DNA from: Chitinophagaceae bacterium
GTDB lineage: Bacteria; Bacteroidota; Bacteroidia; Chitinophagales; Chitinophagaceae
Direction of reading: 5' to 3'
DNA length: 64,000 nucleotides
NCBI GenBank assembly: GCA_016710165.1
Contig: JADJLJ010000001.1
Coordinates: 1,798,001 to 1,862,000, forward strand
The notes beneath the pieces are model-generated. The model was not told the DNA's origin. It searched no databases and was given only the letters and a program-made list of their open reading frames with translations. Below, piece by piece: positions 40,116 through 49,553 of this stretch. Within the stretch, counting starts at the first letter, position 1. Every line of letters begins with the position of its first letter. Both the position numbers and the translations under genes were made by a program.

Positions 40116-42056
40116 TCATAAACCCAGGTTAACCCCGGCCATAAAATTAAACCGGCGGCTGTTGTATCCCCGTACCTCTGCATATTTTTCATCGGTGATG
40201 TTCTTCAGGTCAACAAATACTTTTGCGTTCTTTGAAATGGTATAGGTTGAATAGAGGTTCCAGGTATAATAAGCCGGCATTTCAATAGGTGCAGACATGT
40301 AAACCACTTCGTAGCGTTTACTCACACTCTGGATGCCGGTATTCAGGTACCAGTTCCTGGTAACCGCAATACCCAGGTTCAGGTTAATGGTTTGTCGTGG
40401 CCGGCGGTAAAGATTAAAGTAGGAAGTATCTTTTGCGCCTGTCTTTGTCTCAATCTTTCCATCCAGGTTCACATAATTGGCCGTGAGGTGTACGTTGCCA
40501 AGATCCACACTGGCTTCCAGTTCCAGCCCCCTGTCCTTCTGTTTTTCGGCATTGGTATAATAGCTGGCATACGTGGGCGCACCGGCGCTGTAAAAAATAA
40601 TATTGTCCTTAATATTCCGGCTGAAGTAAACAGCCCGGAGATTCACATTGTTGTTTGCATATTGAATACCCCCTTCAACACCCAGGGATCTTTCCGGTTT
40701 AAGTTCCTGCACCTGGTTGCGGTATTCAGAATATACCTGGTATAACGAAGGCGTTTTAAAGCCAGAACTGATGTTTCCGAATATTTTAATGTGGCTGGTG
40801 AATACATAAGAAGGATTGAACGAAAAGGTGAATACATCGCCGTAACTGTTAAAATGATTGTACCGGCCACCCAGTTCCACATTAAAGCCGGCCAGTTCTT
40901 TTACAACCACCGAGGCATAAACACCCAGTTGATCTACGTTGGCGCTGTCACCACCTAAAGGTGTGGATGCATAAGGCCCGAATGCGCTTACTGAAAAATA
41001 ACGCTGATCCGTAAGCTGCTTACGGTAATCGGCGCCCGCCAATACATCCACATTCTTTGTTACAGCCATGTTGCTGTATACTTCTGCAAAATGCGATCTG
41101 CCCGTATACTCCCCCTTGCTGTAGTAGGAAAATCCTCCGCGGCTTGCTGAATCATCGAGGTATGTTCTTTTGGTTGCATTGTAATTATAATTGACGTGCA
41201 GGATGCTTTTACCAATTGCAAAACCGGCACCAATACCTGCCAGCACATTCCTGGTGCGATTGCTGTAGTCGGCATCATCCGTGAATGGTCCCGCATCCCC
41301 GTCCGTCTTATAATGGCTGAATTGTGTATTGGCACGGATCGTGATCTTATTTTTGATCTTTTGGATAACGGATGCCTTAAAAACATCCTCATTCATCCCG
41401 TCTTTGTCAAAATCCTTTGTTCCGGCCTGGTCCTCTGCCGTAGAAAATCCTTTGCTGTACAGCTTACTGTACTGTGCCGTATAGGCGGTTTGCCTGATCG
41501 TTCCGTTAATGCCGGCAGCCGCTTTGAACGTGTTATATGATCCGGCAGCCAGGTTCAGGTTTGCATTTAATTTCTTTGTGCCTGCTTTTTTGCTGATCAC
41601 ATTGATCACAGCGGCCATGGCATCGCTCCCATATAGGGTCGACTGGCTTCCCTTTAATATCTCCACCCGTTCTACCTGGTCGATGGAAATAAAGTTCAGG
41701 TCAAAGGCCCCGCTGATACCGGAGGCATCGTATACCGGGATGCCATCGAGCAGGATCAGTGTTTTTCCGGCGGCGCTGCCCCGTACATATACATCCTGGT
41801 TGGTACCCAATGTATTTGTGTTCCCGTTCACAATGATACCGGCCTGGGTGTTTAATACCTCCGCCAGTGTTTTACCATTGTTGCGTTCCAGTTGTTCCCC
41901 GGTGATCACGGTTACCACTTTACCCGTAAGGGATTGCTTGATGGGAAATTTGGTGGCCGTGACCACCACTTCATTTAAATGCCTGGCACTGTCTTTTTGT
42001 GCAAAAAGGTTGCTGCTGAAGAAAACAGCAGCCGCAATAAAAATTTTCTTTTTCAT
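40116..42056 (-). CDS. btuB: TonB-dependent receptor, probable cobalamin/corrinoid transporter
   Basis: The 646-residue outer-membrane receptor has a signal peptide (MKKKIFIAAAVFFSSNLFAQ), a plug domain with EVVVTATKFP and the DGIPVYDASGISG ligand loop, and a 22-strand barrel ending in MAGVNLGL. It resembles BtuB. The cobalamin riboswitch in its leader confirms a role in vitamin B12 or corrinoid uptake. No other B12 gene is adjacent, so its periplasmic and inner-membrane partners are elsewhere. Confidence 0.92.
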   Translation of the reverse strand: MKKKIFIAAAVFFSSNLFAQKDSARHLNEVVVTATKFPIKQSLTGKVVTVITGEQLERNNGKTLAEVLNTQAGIIVNGNTNTLGTNQDVYVRGSAAGKTLILLDGIPVYDASGISGAFDLNFISIDQVERVEILKGSQSTLYGSDAMAAVINVISKKAGTKKLNANLNLAAGSYNTFKAAAGINGTIRQTAYTAQYSKLYSKGFSTAEDQAGTKDFDKDGMNEDVFKASVIQKIKNKITIRANTQFSHYKTDGDAGPFTDDADYSNRTRNVLAGIGAGFAIGKSILHVNYNYNATKRTYLDDSASRGGFSYYSKGEYTGRSHFAEVYSNMAVTKNVDVLAGADYRKQLTDQRYFSVSAFGPYASTPLGGDSANVDQLGVYASVVVKELAGFNVELGGRYNHFNSYGDVFTFSFNPSYVFTSHIKIFGNISSGFKTPSLYQVYSEYRNQVQELKPERSLGVEGGIQYANNNVNLRAVYFSRNIKDNIIFYSAGAPTYASYYTNAEKQKDRGLELEASVDLGNVHLTANYVNLDGKIETKTGAKDTSYFNLYRRPRQTINLNLGIAVTRNWYLNTGIQSVSKRYEVVYMSAPIEMPAYYTWNLYSTYTISKNAKVFVDLKNITDEKYAEVRGYNSRRFNFMAGVNLGL

Positions 42057-42171
42057 TGTTGAAAAATTTTTTTGTGACTGCTTCCTGGAAAAAAAGAGAT
42101 AGAGATATAAAAGCCGTTAAGCCGTTACATTTCCTGCCTTTCACCCGAAAGCGTAGAATGATTGTTGATGG

Positions 42172-42362
42172 ACCAGGCAGGTCTTCTGGCTTAACGTTTA
42201 CTTTACCTTCCCGTCTGCCTGAAGCAAACAGTGGTTGGAGAAAAGTGCCTTTCCTGAACCCCTTCCTGGAGGGGCCTGGGAGGCCGTCTTACAGCTACGG
42301 GGATAGCTCCCGACTTGAACGGGATTCCCTTTTAATCCCCCGCCTGAGGCGGGGAAACCAAA
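42172..42362 (-). ncRNA. Cobalamin (AdoCbl) riboswitch in the btuB leader
   Basis: On the minus strand the leader carries the conserved blocks GGGAATCCCGTTCAAGTCGG, GAGCTATCCCCGTAGCTGTA and finally the B12 box AAGCCAGAAGACCTGCC (near 42176-42192), in the canonical order and spacing. Binding of adenosylcobalamin would reduce expression of the receptor gene 115 bp downstream. Confidence 0.93.
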
Positions 42363-42369
42363 TCTGCTG

Positions 42370-42377
42370 CAAATGTA
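42370..42377 (-). promoter_or_regulatory. -7 promoter element of btuB riboswitch transcript
   Basis: The minus strand reads TACATTTG, an exact TAnnTTTG match, and lies just upstream of the predicted riboswitch 5' end. No clear -33 TTTG is seen at 19-21 bp. The match in position and sequence makes this the likely start of the riboswitch RNA. Confidence 0.6.
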
Positions 42378-42420
42378 ACGGAGAATAAAAAGAAAGTTTA
42401 AAAAGATATCCAGTGTATGT

Positions 42421-42457
42421 GAAAAAATAAAAGAACCGCTGCTGTGCAGCGGTTCTT
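42421..42457 (-). terminator. Intrinsic terminator of the copper-type operon
   Basis: AAGAACCGCTGC (42431-42442) pairs perfectly with GCAGCGGTTCTT (42446-42457) around a 3-nt loop. On the minus strand it is followed by TTATTTTTTC. It lies 18 bp after the stop at 42476. Confidence 0.9.
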
Positions 42458-42475
42458 AAAGGATCTGTAACGGTT

Positions 42476-42871
42476 TTATTCTTCCGCTTTGCGGCATTCG
42501 CCAACAAGGGTATGAAAAGTACCGTGTGCCTCCGTGATCATTTTCTTCAGTTTCTCATTGGAAGCCCTGCTGTCCACCGCTTTTTTAATGGCACTGCATT
42601 GGGTCACCAGTTTAGCCAGGGTTGCCCTGGTTTTTTCCGGTTTAAAATCGGCCGGAATGGCGGATGCCTGCCAGTTCTTTGCTGCGATCAGCAGGCTGTC
42701 GGCCTTTTCCTTAAGTGGCACAAAATTTCCTTCTTCAGCCGGGTGGAAAGTAGATGACATGAAAGAATGAAAGGTTTTCAGTTCGGGCCATTGGGCCTGG
42801 TCGCCTTGTGAAAAGGCAGTTGAGATACCGCATAGCAGAACGGTTGCCAGCAGCATGATCTTTGATTTCAT
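42476..42871 (-). CDS. Small secreted helical protein, unknown function
   Basis: The 131-residue protein has a signal peptide (MKSKIMLLATVLLCGISTAFSQ) and a predicted four-helix body. Conserved-looking His residues occur in ELKTFHSFMSSTFHP and in the last helix (AHGTFHTLVGEC). The layout is like small periplasmic four-helix metal- or haem-binding proteins, but no CxxCH or b562 signature is present. It is the last gene of the copper-type operon, 4 bp after the YHS gene. Confidence 0.65.
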   Translation of the reverse strand: MKSKIMLLATVLLCGISTAFSQGDQAQWPELKTFHSFMSSTFHPAEEGNFVPLKEKADSLLIAAKNWQASAIPADFKPEKTRATLAKLVTQCSAIKKAVDSRASNEKLKKMITEAHGTFHTLVGECRKAEE

Positions 42872-42875
42872 TTTT

Positions 42876-43196
42876 TTATTTTTTAGTAGTTAAATATTGT
42901 TCGGGGTTCTTTAAAAAATCCTCTTTGCACTCCCTGGCACAAAAACCATACACTTTTCCCTTATAGTGTGCTGTATCTTCTACGCCGGCAGACACAGGCA
43001 TGCCGCAACTGAAATCCCTGGTATTTGCAATTTCAACTCCGGCAAATTTTTCTTCCCCTGCCGGCTGCGTACCGGTTGGTTCCATCATGCTCTTTACACT
43101 GTCGTTTTGTGGTGCTTCTTCCTGCCCGTTATTCCTTCCGCAGGAAACCAGCATGGCAGCAAACAATGCAACAACAACTATTTTTTTGTATTTCAT
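42876..43196 (-). CDS. YHS-domain lipoprotein
   Basis: The 106-residue protein has a lipoprotein signal (lipobox LVSC) and a YHS-type domain with DFSCGMPV, HYKGKVYGFCARECKEDFLKNPEQYL. YHS cysteines bind copper or other metals. With the TonB receptor upstream (17 bp) it likely takes part in periplasmic metal handling. Confidence 0.85.
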   Translation of the reverse strand: MKYKKIVVVALFAAMLVSCGRNNGQEEAPQNDSVKSMMEPTGTQPAGEEKFAGVEIANTRDFSCGMPVSAGVEDTAHYKGKVYGFCARECKEDFLKNPEQYLTTKK

Positions 43197-43213
43197 AATT
43201 CATGTTTTTTAAA

Positions 43214-45241
43214 TTAATTATTGATGGTCATCCTCACCTGGAGATAGATATTCCTGCCGGGCCTGGAAATATTGCCCCAGTCCAGGTGTTCGTGATATTT
43301 TTTATCAAATATATTCTCTATGCCTGCCAGCACCTCCATATTGTTTTTAAACAGGGATGTATAGCAGCCAAACCGGGTATGCAATAAGACATACCCGGGT
43401 GTGCCATCTTCGCCGTATTGCATATTAATGTTGTTCTGGCTAAATACACATTCTGTTTCCAGCTGTGCAAAAAACCTTCCGGGCTGGAAGCGAAACGACG
43501 TGATGTTCTTAAACGGGGCAACCCCGGGCAGAGGTTTGTTCCGGTCATCGAGCCCGTAGGTATAACGGATGGTTGAAACGATATCAGCAGCAGGCATTGG
43601 CTTAAAAAAACCGCTGGCTTCCACCCCCATTACGGAGGCGTGCGGGAGATTACTATATACCTTCACTCCCCTGGTACCTGGAGTCATAGCGCTTAATGAA
43701 GCATCAACGCTGCCGCTGATAAAACCGTACACCCGGGAATAATAGCCACTGACCTGCACCCTGCTGCGTTTCCGGTTATACAGCAGGGACAGATCTGCCT
43801 GTACCGATCTTTCTTTCCCGAGAAGCGGATCTCCGATATAATCGTATGCATCACTGCTGTTGAAAAGATAGAACCCGAATAATTCAGAGGCCGTGGGCAT
43901 TCGTTCTGAATAACCAAGGGCGGATGTTATTGTAAGCTTTCGCCCGATCTTTTTGGTAACCTGTGCTGAAACATTTTTTAACCCATCCCTCCTTCCGGTA
44001 AAGGCAGCCCTGAAAATACCCACCTGCTCTTTGGCTGTCACAGAAACCAACTTCGATGAAATAAGATCTGCCCGGGTTGATACCCGGAAGTGCCATAAAC
44101 TATCCGGCTGCCACAACCAGGATGCCGAGATGCCATATTGGTTACGGCGGTTATCGGGCCAGGTGAGCATATACATATCCGGCTGTCCCGCCTGGTGCAT
44201 CGTCATGGAAGCCTGTAAAAAAGTGGATGCACCGTCTGCCCGTATCACTAATTTTTGCTTCCGGTTAATTGTCATTTCCCCTTCTGTGTAAACGCCATAG
44301 GTCTTACTTACACCCGGCATATCCATGTGCATGGGTACCAGCGGGCGTTTACTGTCATCCATAAAATGCCGGATGCGGTTGATATAAATTTTTGTCTGCC
44401 AGGTATACAGGCGTTTTGCGGCACGATCCCCGTGGATACTGAACGATGCAATTCTTGCAGCTGCATAACCAACATCCATGGGCAGGGCGGGGTACCCGAT
44501 ATTCCATCCATCATCGGCAAGCATATCTGCCTTTAAGTAGATGTTCCGGCTTTGCTGAAATTTTACAGAAAGAGAATAGTTCACTTTCTCATACCTGGAA
44601 AACGGAATTACGGTTCCTCCCCCGCTCCGGTAGTCCTTACTGTTGCGGTATGTTCCGCTGGCTGCCGCTGCCCATTTTTTGGCGGAATAATTGAGCCGCA
44701 CCGATTCAAAAAAACTTTTGGCTGCTGACTGATACCCGCTGCTGAATACACCGGTTATTTTGTTTGGATGACCGAATGAAGGTTCTGCCATCTTCATATT
44801 TACCGTGCCCCCGATGGATGAGCCGTTCATGAACCCGTTGCCGGCTGTTTGTACCTGCAGGTTCTGCAGGTTGACCGGTTCTATGTAAATGGTAACCGGA
44901 TCCATCCTGTCGGTACATGCACCATGAATACGCATGCCGTCAACCTGTATATTTATTTGTCCGCCGCTGAAATAACGGATAGTGGGCTCCATGCCATAAG
45001 ATCCTCTTCGTACCAGGGATATTTCTGGTAGCCTGGCCAGGATATCCTCCAGGGTGGCAGCGCTGTTGTTCTTTACAAAATTCAGTAACTGCTGCTGGGG
45101 CGTTCTTTTTAAACTGTTCACAACCAACTCCTGCAGGTTAATGATCCGTATACTGTCTCCCGCAAATCCGGTGGCACTGCTTTGTGCCTTTGCTGTACCC
45201 GTCAATAAGGAAAGCAGTAAGAAAGTCAATGTCTTTTTCAT
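43214..45241 (-). CDS. TonB-dependent receptor, possible copper (OprC/NosA-like) uptake
   Basis: The 675-residue receptor has a signal peptide starting at ATG 45241 (MKKTLTFLLLSLLTGTAKAQ; the frame extends upstream to 45280 but without a better start), a plug domain and a barrel ending in QVRMTINN. The plug contains HGACTDRMDPVTIYIEP, reminiscent of the Cys/Met metal-binding plug segment of the copper receptors OprC and NosA. Met- and His-rich loops are present (PMHMDMPG, MTMHQAGQPDMYM). The YtkA-like and YHS genes around it fit copper transport; this is inference. Confidence 0.82.
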   Translation of the reverse strand: MKKTLTFLLLSLLTGTAKAQSSATGFAGDSIRIINLQELVVNSLKRTPQQQLLNFVKNNSAATLEDILARLPEISLVRRGSYGMEPTIRYFSGGQINIQVDGMRIHGACTDRMDPVTIYIEPVNLQNLQVQTAGNGFMNGSSIGGTVNMKMAEPSFGHPNKITGVFSSGYQSAAKSFFESVRLNYSAKKWAAAASGTYRNSKDYRSGGGTVIPFSRYEKVNYSLSVKFQQSRNIYLKADMLADDGWNIGYPALPMDVGYAAARIASFSIHGDRAAKRLYTWQTKIYINRIRHFMDDSKRPLVPMHMDMPGVSKTYGVYTEGEMTINRKQKLVIRADGASTFLQASMTMHQAGQPDMYMLTWPDNRRNQYGISASWLWQPDSLWHFRVSTRADLISSKLVSVTAKEQVGIFRAAFTGRRDGLKNVSAQVTKKIGRKLTITSALGYSERMPTASELFGFYLFNSSDAYDYIGDPLLGKERSVQADLSLLYNRKRSRVQVSGYYSRVYGFISGSVDASLSAMTPGTRGVKVYSNLPHASVMGVEASGFFKPMPAADIVSTIRYTYGLDDRNKPLPGVAPFKNITSFRFQPGRFFAQLETECVFSQNNINMQYGEDGTPGYVLLHTRFGCYTSLFKNNMEVLAGIENIFDKKYHEHLDWGNISRPGRNIYLQVRMTINN

Positions 45242-45288
45242 GATCGGAATTTTCTGAGCATGGTAGCAATACCGGCTCACATTATGAA

Positions 45289-46116
45289 CTAAAACTGCAC
45301 TTCAAAAAACTGTGTGGTGGAATCTGCAACCGCAGAACCTGCCATATAATCCAGATTCAGTTTCCACAAACCCGTCATCGTAAAGTTTACTTTTCCTTTA
45401 TAATGTCCCTTTGAAACATGCGCCGGGTTTATATTATTGGGCGAACCATGTCCCATGGTGGGCATCTCGGGTGTAAGAATAACAGAAAGGCTGCTGTCTG
45501 CCGGGAAACTCATCATAGAAACCCTTTTGTAGATAGCGATCTCCATATCGTTGATCCCGACTTTAGGAACAGATGGTTCAATGAGAGAAACAAAATATTT
45601 ATTACCATCATGCGCTGCGGTAAAAGATTTAACCCTTGCTATTGCAGGTTCTGCAACCGTGAGAGGAATGGTGATAAAGCCTTCTTTGCCGGTAAGATGA
45701 TTATGCACCGTCAGCTTTACCGTCCAGTTCCCCCCCATCGAGGACATGACAAAAACCACGCTGCATGGGAAGAGGTGATTGACCGCCGTTTCATACGCAG
45801 GATTTTCAAATGGTGCTGCATGCTTCATTGTGCCCATGTCCATCATTGGACTTAGTTTTACATGAGCGTCTTCAATACGCTGCCCGTTAACCGAATCGTA
45901 AAGGGCTATATAAAAGCGGGTATATCCTGCATAGATCGTTGTTTCTTTTGTGTAAACTACCACCCGTGTGGCAGCTCCGGCAGCATAGCCCTCGGCCTGT
46001 TTGGTTAAACCGGCTACCGGATCGGTTTCCGTCGTTTCACTTTTAGAACACGAATGCATGATTACTGCAAAAGAGATGAGTGCCGGCAATAGGATTGCCA
46101 GGAATGATTTTTTCAT
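45289..46116 (-). CDS. YtkA/FixH-like lipoprotein with Met/His-rich loops
   Basis: The 275-residue protein has a lipoprotein signal (lipobox MHSC) and two immunoglobulin-like YtkA-type domains (about 50-150 and 160-275). Each has a Met/His-rich loop: SPMMDMGTMKHAAPFE in the first and TPEMPTMGHGSPNN in the second, which are plausible copper sites. It lies 47 bp above the TonB receptor and is probably in the same operon. Confidence 0.75.
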   Translation of the reverse strand: MKKSFLAILLPALISFAVIMHSCSKSETTETDPVAGLTKQAEGYAAGAATRVVVYTKETTIYAGYTRFYIALYDSVNGQRIEDAHVKLSPMMDMGTMKHAAPFENPAYETAVNHLFPCSVVFVMSSMGGNWTVKLTVHNHLTGKEGFITIPLTVAEPAIARVKSFTAAHDGNKYFVSLIEPSVPKVGINDMEIAIYKRVSMMSFPADSSLSVILTPEMPTMGHGSPNNINPAHVSKGHYKGKVNFTMTGLWKLNLDYMAGSAVADSTTQFFEVQF

Positions 46117-46164
46117 AACAAATTTTTTTTAGAAATTATAATATTACGGGATGAGCGGGATCAA

Positions 46165-46533
46165 TTATGCCTTTGGCGGATGGAAAAAGGAATAGGAGAT
46201 ATCCGAAAGCGGGTATGTTTTCTCAAAACCGGTTCTTTTTAAAACGATGAACTTCAACGGTGCAATGCTGCAGAAAGATGAACAGGACGAAAGCACCAGT
46301 ACCTTGCCTTCTGATTTACGTCCGGTATTCTGCTGGTCTTTCTTTTCTTCCTCCTTCATTTTTTTCATCACCTGGCATTTCCCATTACAATGCAATTTTG
46401 GTTTTGCTTTGTTCACGCATTTCCTGGCATAAGCAGCCGTGTTCACATAATAATCCAGCAGGATGAAAGGGCTGCTGAAGGTTTGTGCCGAAAAGGCAAG
46501 CAGTAATAGTATCGCTGTAAGCTGCTTAAACAT
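46165..46533 (-). CDS. Small Cys-rich secreted protein, first gene of copper-type operon
   Basis: The 122-residue protein has a signal peptide (MFKQLTAILLLLAFSAQTFS) and a central CVNKAKPKLHCNGKCQVMKKMKEEEKK segment, with further cysteines in SSCSSFCS. Related short proteins are found beside copper and TonB genes in Bacteroidota as I recall. A HCxxxC segment could bind a metal. It lies 48 bp before the YtkA-like gene. Confidence 0.65.
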   Translation of the reverse strand: MFKQLTAILLLLAFSAQTFSSPFILLDYYVNTAAYARKCVNKAKPKLHCNGKCQVMKKMKEEEKKDQQNTGRKSEGKVLVLSSCSSFCSIAPLKFIVLKRTGFEKTYPLSDISYSFFHPPKA

Positions 46534-46644
46534 TGCCGCAAAGATAAAAGCTTTATTTTTTTATGTTATGACAGAAATCATAGTACCCGCAATTTTTTTG
46601 ATTGAAAAAGTTTATTTATTAGTGCCTTTCTGTATCTTTTCGGT

Positions 46645-47997
46645 ATGCAGACAAAATCAACCAAGCTCAACCTGTTTTCCCTCACCATGATCGTGATAGG
46701 ATTTGTGATCGGCATGGGAATCTTCAGAACAGCCGCCACCAGCGCCAAAGACGCCATTTCGCCTTCTGTTTATTTCAGCGCCTGGGCCATTGGTGGTCTC
46801 GTGGCTTTATGCGGGGCCCTCACCTATGCAGAGATCGGCAGCCGTTACCCGGTCACCGGCGGGTATTATAAAGTGTTTGCCAAAGCCTATCACCCAAGTA
46901 TTGCCTTTGCCATCAACTGCATCATATTGGTAAGCAATGCCGCCAGCATCAGCGGGGTTGCCTTGATCGGCAGCGGTTATCTATTGAAGTTATTCCCGGG
47001 CAACTGGACCGATATTGATAAAGCCCTGGTAAGTTCTGCCGCCATCCTTGTCTTTTACATCATCAATTTAAAAGGATTAAAGACCAGTTCTACCGCACAG
47101 AATATCTTAATGATGATAAAGATCCTGATGGTTGTGGTGCTGATCGCTGCTTTATTCTTCCCCGCCAAGTATGCCGTGAATGATGCAGCAAAAGCAGTGA
47201 CAGAACCCGGCTCATTTACCTGGTTCGATTGGGTTAAAAGCCTTGGTATAAGCCTGATCGCTGTTTCCTTTACCTATGGTGGTTACCAGCAAACCATCAA
47301 TCTAGGTAATGATGTTCATAATCCTTCCAAAAATATTCCCCGCGGGATCTTCATCGGCATACTCGTCATCATCGGGCTTTACATGCTGGTAAACCTCAGT
47401 TATTATAATGTGGTTGGTTTTAACCAGATGAAAGGAGAAAGAGAGATCGCTTACCTGGTCATTGACCGGATATTCGGTACAACCGGCGCCACCGTATTTT
47501 CTGCATTCCTTTTTTTAGGAGTGCTGGCTTATGTGAACGGATCGCTGCTGAGCAACCCCCGGGTGATGTATGCCATGGGTGACGATGGCAGCCTGCCCAA
47601 AATCTTTGCCCAGCACAACGAAAGATCAAATGTGCTGACTTTTTCCCTGACCATCTTTTCGGCACTCTGCATCGTCATCCTTTACTTTGCCCAGGAGTTT
47701 GAAAAGATCCTCACCTTTACAATCTTCCTTGACAGCTTTGGAATGATATTAAGCTGTGCCACCATCTTCTGGTTCCGCAAAAAAACAAAACACCTGGATG
47801 GAACCGGCATTTATAAAATGAAGCTTTACCCGCTGATGCCCCTGGTTTTTATTTTAGCCTACCTTTTTGTAGCGATCAGCATAACCGTTGCAGACCCCAA
47901 CGCTGCACTTACCGGGGTGGCAGTACTGGCGGCTTTTATCCTGATCTACTTTTTGTTCAATAAAAAGAGGGCCAATATTACCCCAACCGAAAATTAA
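46645..47997 (+). CDS. APC-family amino-acid permease
   Basis: The 450-residue protein has about twelve helices. It begins with the APC motif MIVIGFVIGMGIFRTAATSA and contains AEIGSRYPVTGGYYKVFAKAYHPSIAF, typical of the L-type amino-acid transporter branch. It is followed 5 bp later by a Cys/Met PLP enzyme and probably imports the substrate amino acid for it. A TATCTTTT at 46633 fits the -7 consensus at 7 of 8 but is only 12 bp before the ATG. Confidence 0.9.
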   Translation: MQTKSTKLNLFSLTMIVIGFVIGMGIFRTAATSAKDAISPSVYFSAWAIGGLVALCGALTYAEIGSRYPVTGGYYKVFAKAYHPSIAFAINCIILVSNAASISGVALIGSGYLLKLFPGNWTDIDKALVSSAAILVFYIINLKGLKTSSTAQNILMMIKILMVVVLIAALFFPAKYAVNDAAKAVTEPGSFTWFDWVKSLGISLIAVSFTYGGYQQTINLGNDVHNPSKNIPRGIFIGILVIIGLYMLVNLSYYNVVGFNQMKGEREIAYLVIDRIFGTTGATVFSAFLFLGVLAYVNGSLLSNPRVMYAMGDDGSLPKIFAQHNERSNVLTFSLTIFSALCIVILYFAQEFEKILTFTIFLDSFGMILSCATIFWFRKKTKHLDGTGIYKMKLYPLMPLVFILAYLFVAISITVADPNAALTGVAVLAAFILIYFLFNKKRANITPTEN

Positions 47998-48002
47998 ACC
48001 GA

Positions 48003-49163
48003 ATGGACCTCTCTTATATACTGAATGAGTTTGCCGAAGAACGGGAGAACTATTTCAATGCTGTTTCTCCGCCCATCATGCAAACCAGCAATTTTGTTTT
48101 CAATACGGTGGATGAAATGCGCAAGGCTTTTGCAGATGAGTATTCCGTCTTCCTGTACAGCCGGGGTAAAAATCCCACCACGGAGATCCTGCGGAAAAAG
48201 CTGGCAGCCCTTGATGGCGCAGAAGATTGCCTGGTGTTCAGCAGTGGTGCTGCTGCCATCTTTGCTGCTGTTTTTGCCAATGTAAAGAGCGGCGATCATA
48301 TCGTATCGGTAAACAAGCCTTATACCTGGGCGCAAAAAATGTTCGATACCATCCTGCCCAGGTTCGGCGTTACCACCACCTATATCGACGGAAGGGAAAT
48401 TGAGAACTTTGAAAGGGCCATCCTTCCCAATACCAGGGTCATTTATTTAGAAAGCCCCAACAGCTGGGACTATGCCCTGCAAGACCTGGAAGCGGTTGCT
48501 GAACTGGCCAGGTCAGAGAACATCATCACCATCATTGATAACAGTTACTGTACCCCCCTGTACCAGAAACCCATTGAAATGGGCATTGACCTTTCGCTGC
48601 AGACAGCCACCAAGTACATCAGTGGCCACAGTGATACACTGGGCGGCGTGTTATGCGGCTGCAAAAAAATGATGGAGCGGATCTTCAACAGTGAGTTCAT
48701 GACCGTGGGCAGCGGTATTTCCCCCTTCAATGCCTGGCTGCTGATAAGAGGATTAAGAACATTGCCGGCCCGGCTCGACCGCATCACGGCAACAACCCAT
48801 AAAGTGGTCAGCTATTTAAAACAACATCCGAAAGTTGAATCCCTGCTCTTTCCGCTCGATGAGACATTTCCGCAATACGGGCTGGCAAAAAAGCAGATGA
48901 ACGGAGCATGCGGGTTACTGACATTTATCATCAAAGCTGGCAATATTGGCCAGGTAGAAAAATTCTGCGAAAGCCTGCAACATATTTTTATGGCTGTAAG
49001 CTGGGGAGGCCATGAAAGCCTTATCATACCCAAATGCTCTTCTCTTCAACCACATGAATTTGATGCTGCCAACCCTGAACACCGTATGCTGCGCCTATAT
49101 GTTGGCCTGGAAGAACCAGGCTACCTCATCAAAGACCTGGAACAGTCTTTTGAAAAGATGTAA
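48003..49163 (+). CDS. Cys/Met metabolism PLP-dependent enzyme
   Basis: The 386-residue enzyme belongs to the trans-sulfuration PLP family (YSRGKNPTTEILRKKLAALDGAED; PLP lysine in TATKYISGHSDTLGG; AVSWGGHESL). It lacks the N-terminal insertion of the paralogue at 23506. The specific reaction (cystathionine gamma-lyase or synthase, methionine gamma-lyase) cannot be set. It is 5 bp after the APC permease gene, so uptake and breakdown of a sulfur amino acid are probably coupled. Confidence 0.88.
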   Translation: MDLSYILNEFAEERENYFNAVSPPIMQTSNFVFNTVDEMRKAFADEYSVFLYSRGKNPTTEILRKKLAALDGAEDCLVFSSGAAAIFAAVFANVKSGDHIVSVNKPYTWAQKMFDTILPRFGVTTTYIDGREIENFERAILPNTRVIYLESPNSWDYALQDLEAVAELARSENIITIIDNSYCTPLYQKPIEMGIDLSLQTATKYISGHSDTLGGVLCGCKKMMERIFNSEFMTVGSGISPFNAWLLIRGLRTLPARLDRITATTHKVVSYLKQHPKVESLLFPLDETFPQYGLAKKQMNGACGLLTFIIKAGNIGQVEKFCESLQHIFMAVSWGGHESLIIPKCSSLQPHEFDAANPEHRMLRLYVGLEEPGYLIKDLEQSFEKM

Positions 49164-49166
49164 TTT

Positions 49167-49513
49167 CTATGCTATACCTACCCCGTTGCCAGAGGGGCAG
49201 GGAACGAATGTGCTTTGGATCTGGGCAACGGTTATTTGCCTGATCAAAGTAAAAGCAAAACAGCACCCTCCATATTCTGAAGCAGCCAGTGACCCATTGA
49301 CAACACTGGCATGGCATAAATTATGACCAAAGAGTTCCTGGGCAAATGCGTTTGCCTGGGCAGACAAAGCGGCTTCCAAACACGGATCAACATTATTAGG
49401 AGATATTGTTTTTGAAACTGCAGAAAATTTTATAGTTCCCTTTGTATATCGGATGCCAGAATATCTTTTGCATTCATTGCCAAAGAAGCCAGCAGAATGA
49501 ATGAAGTTAACAT
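49167..49513 (-). pseudogene. Possible frameshifted small secreted protein
   Basis: An ATG at 49513 opens a signal-peptide-like MLTSFILLASLAMNAKDILA in one frame that stops after 27 codons. A second minus-strand frame then continues as GIRYTKGTIKFSAVSKTISP and EAALSAQANAFAQELFGH with two Cys-Cys/Cys-containing stretches, ending at 49167. The join is consistent with one single-base indel. No family recognised. Confidence 0.3.
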
Positions 49514-49553
49514 GATCTTTTCATGGTTAATTGTTTTAAAAGGGTTTAATAAA

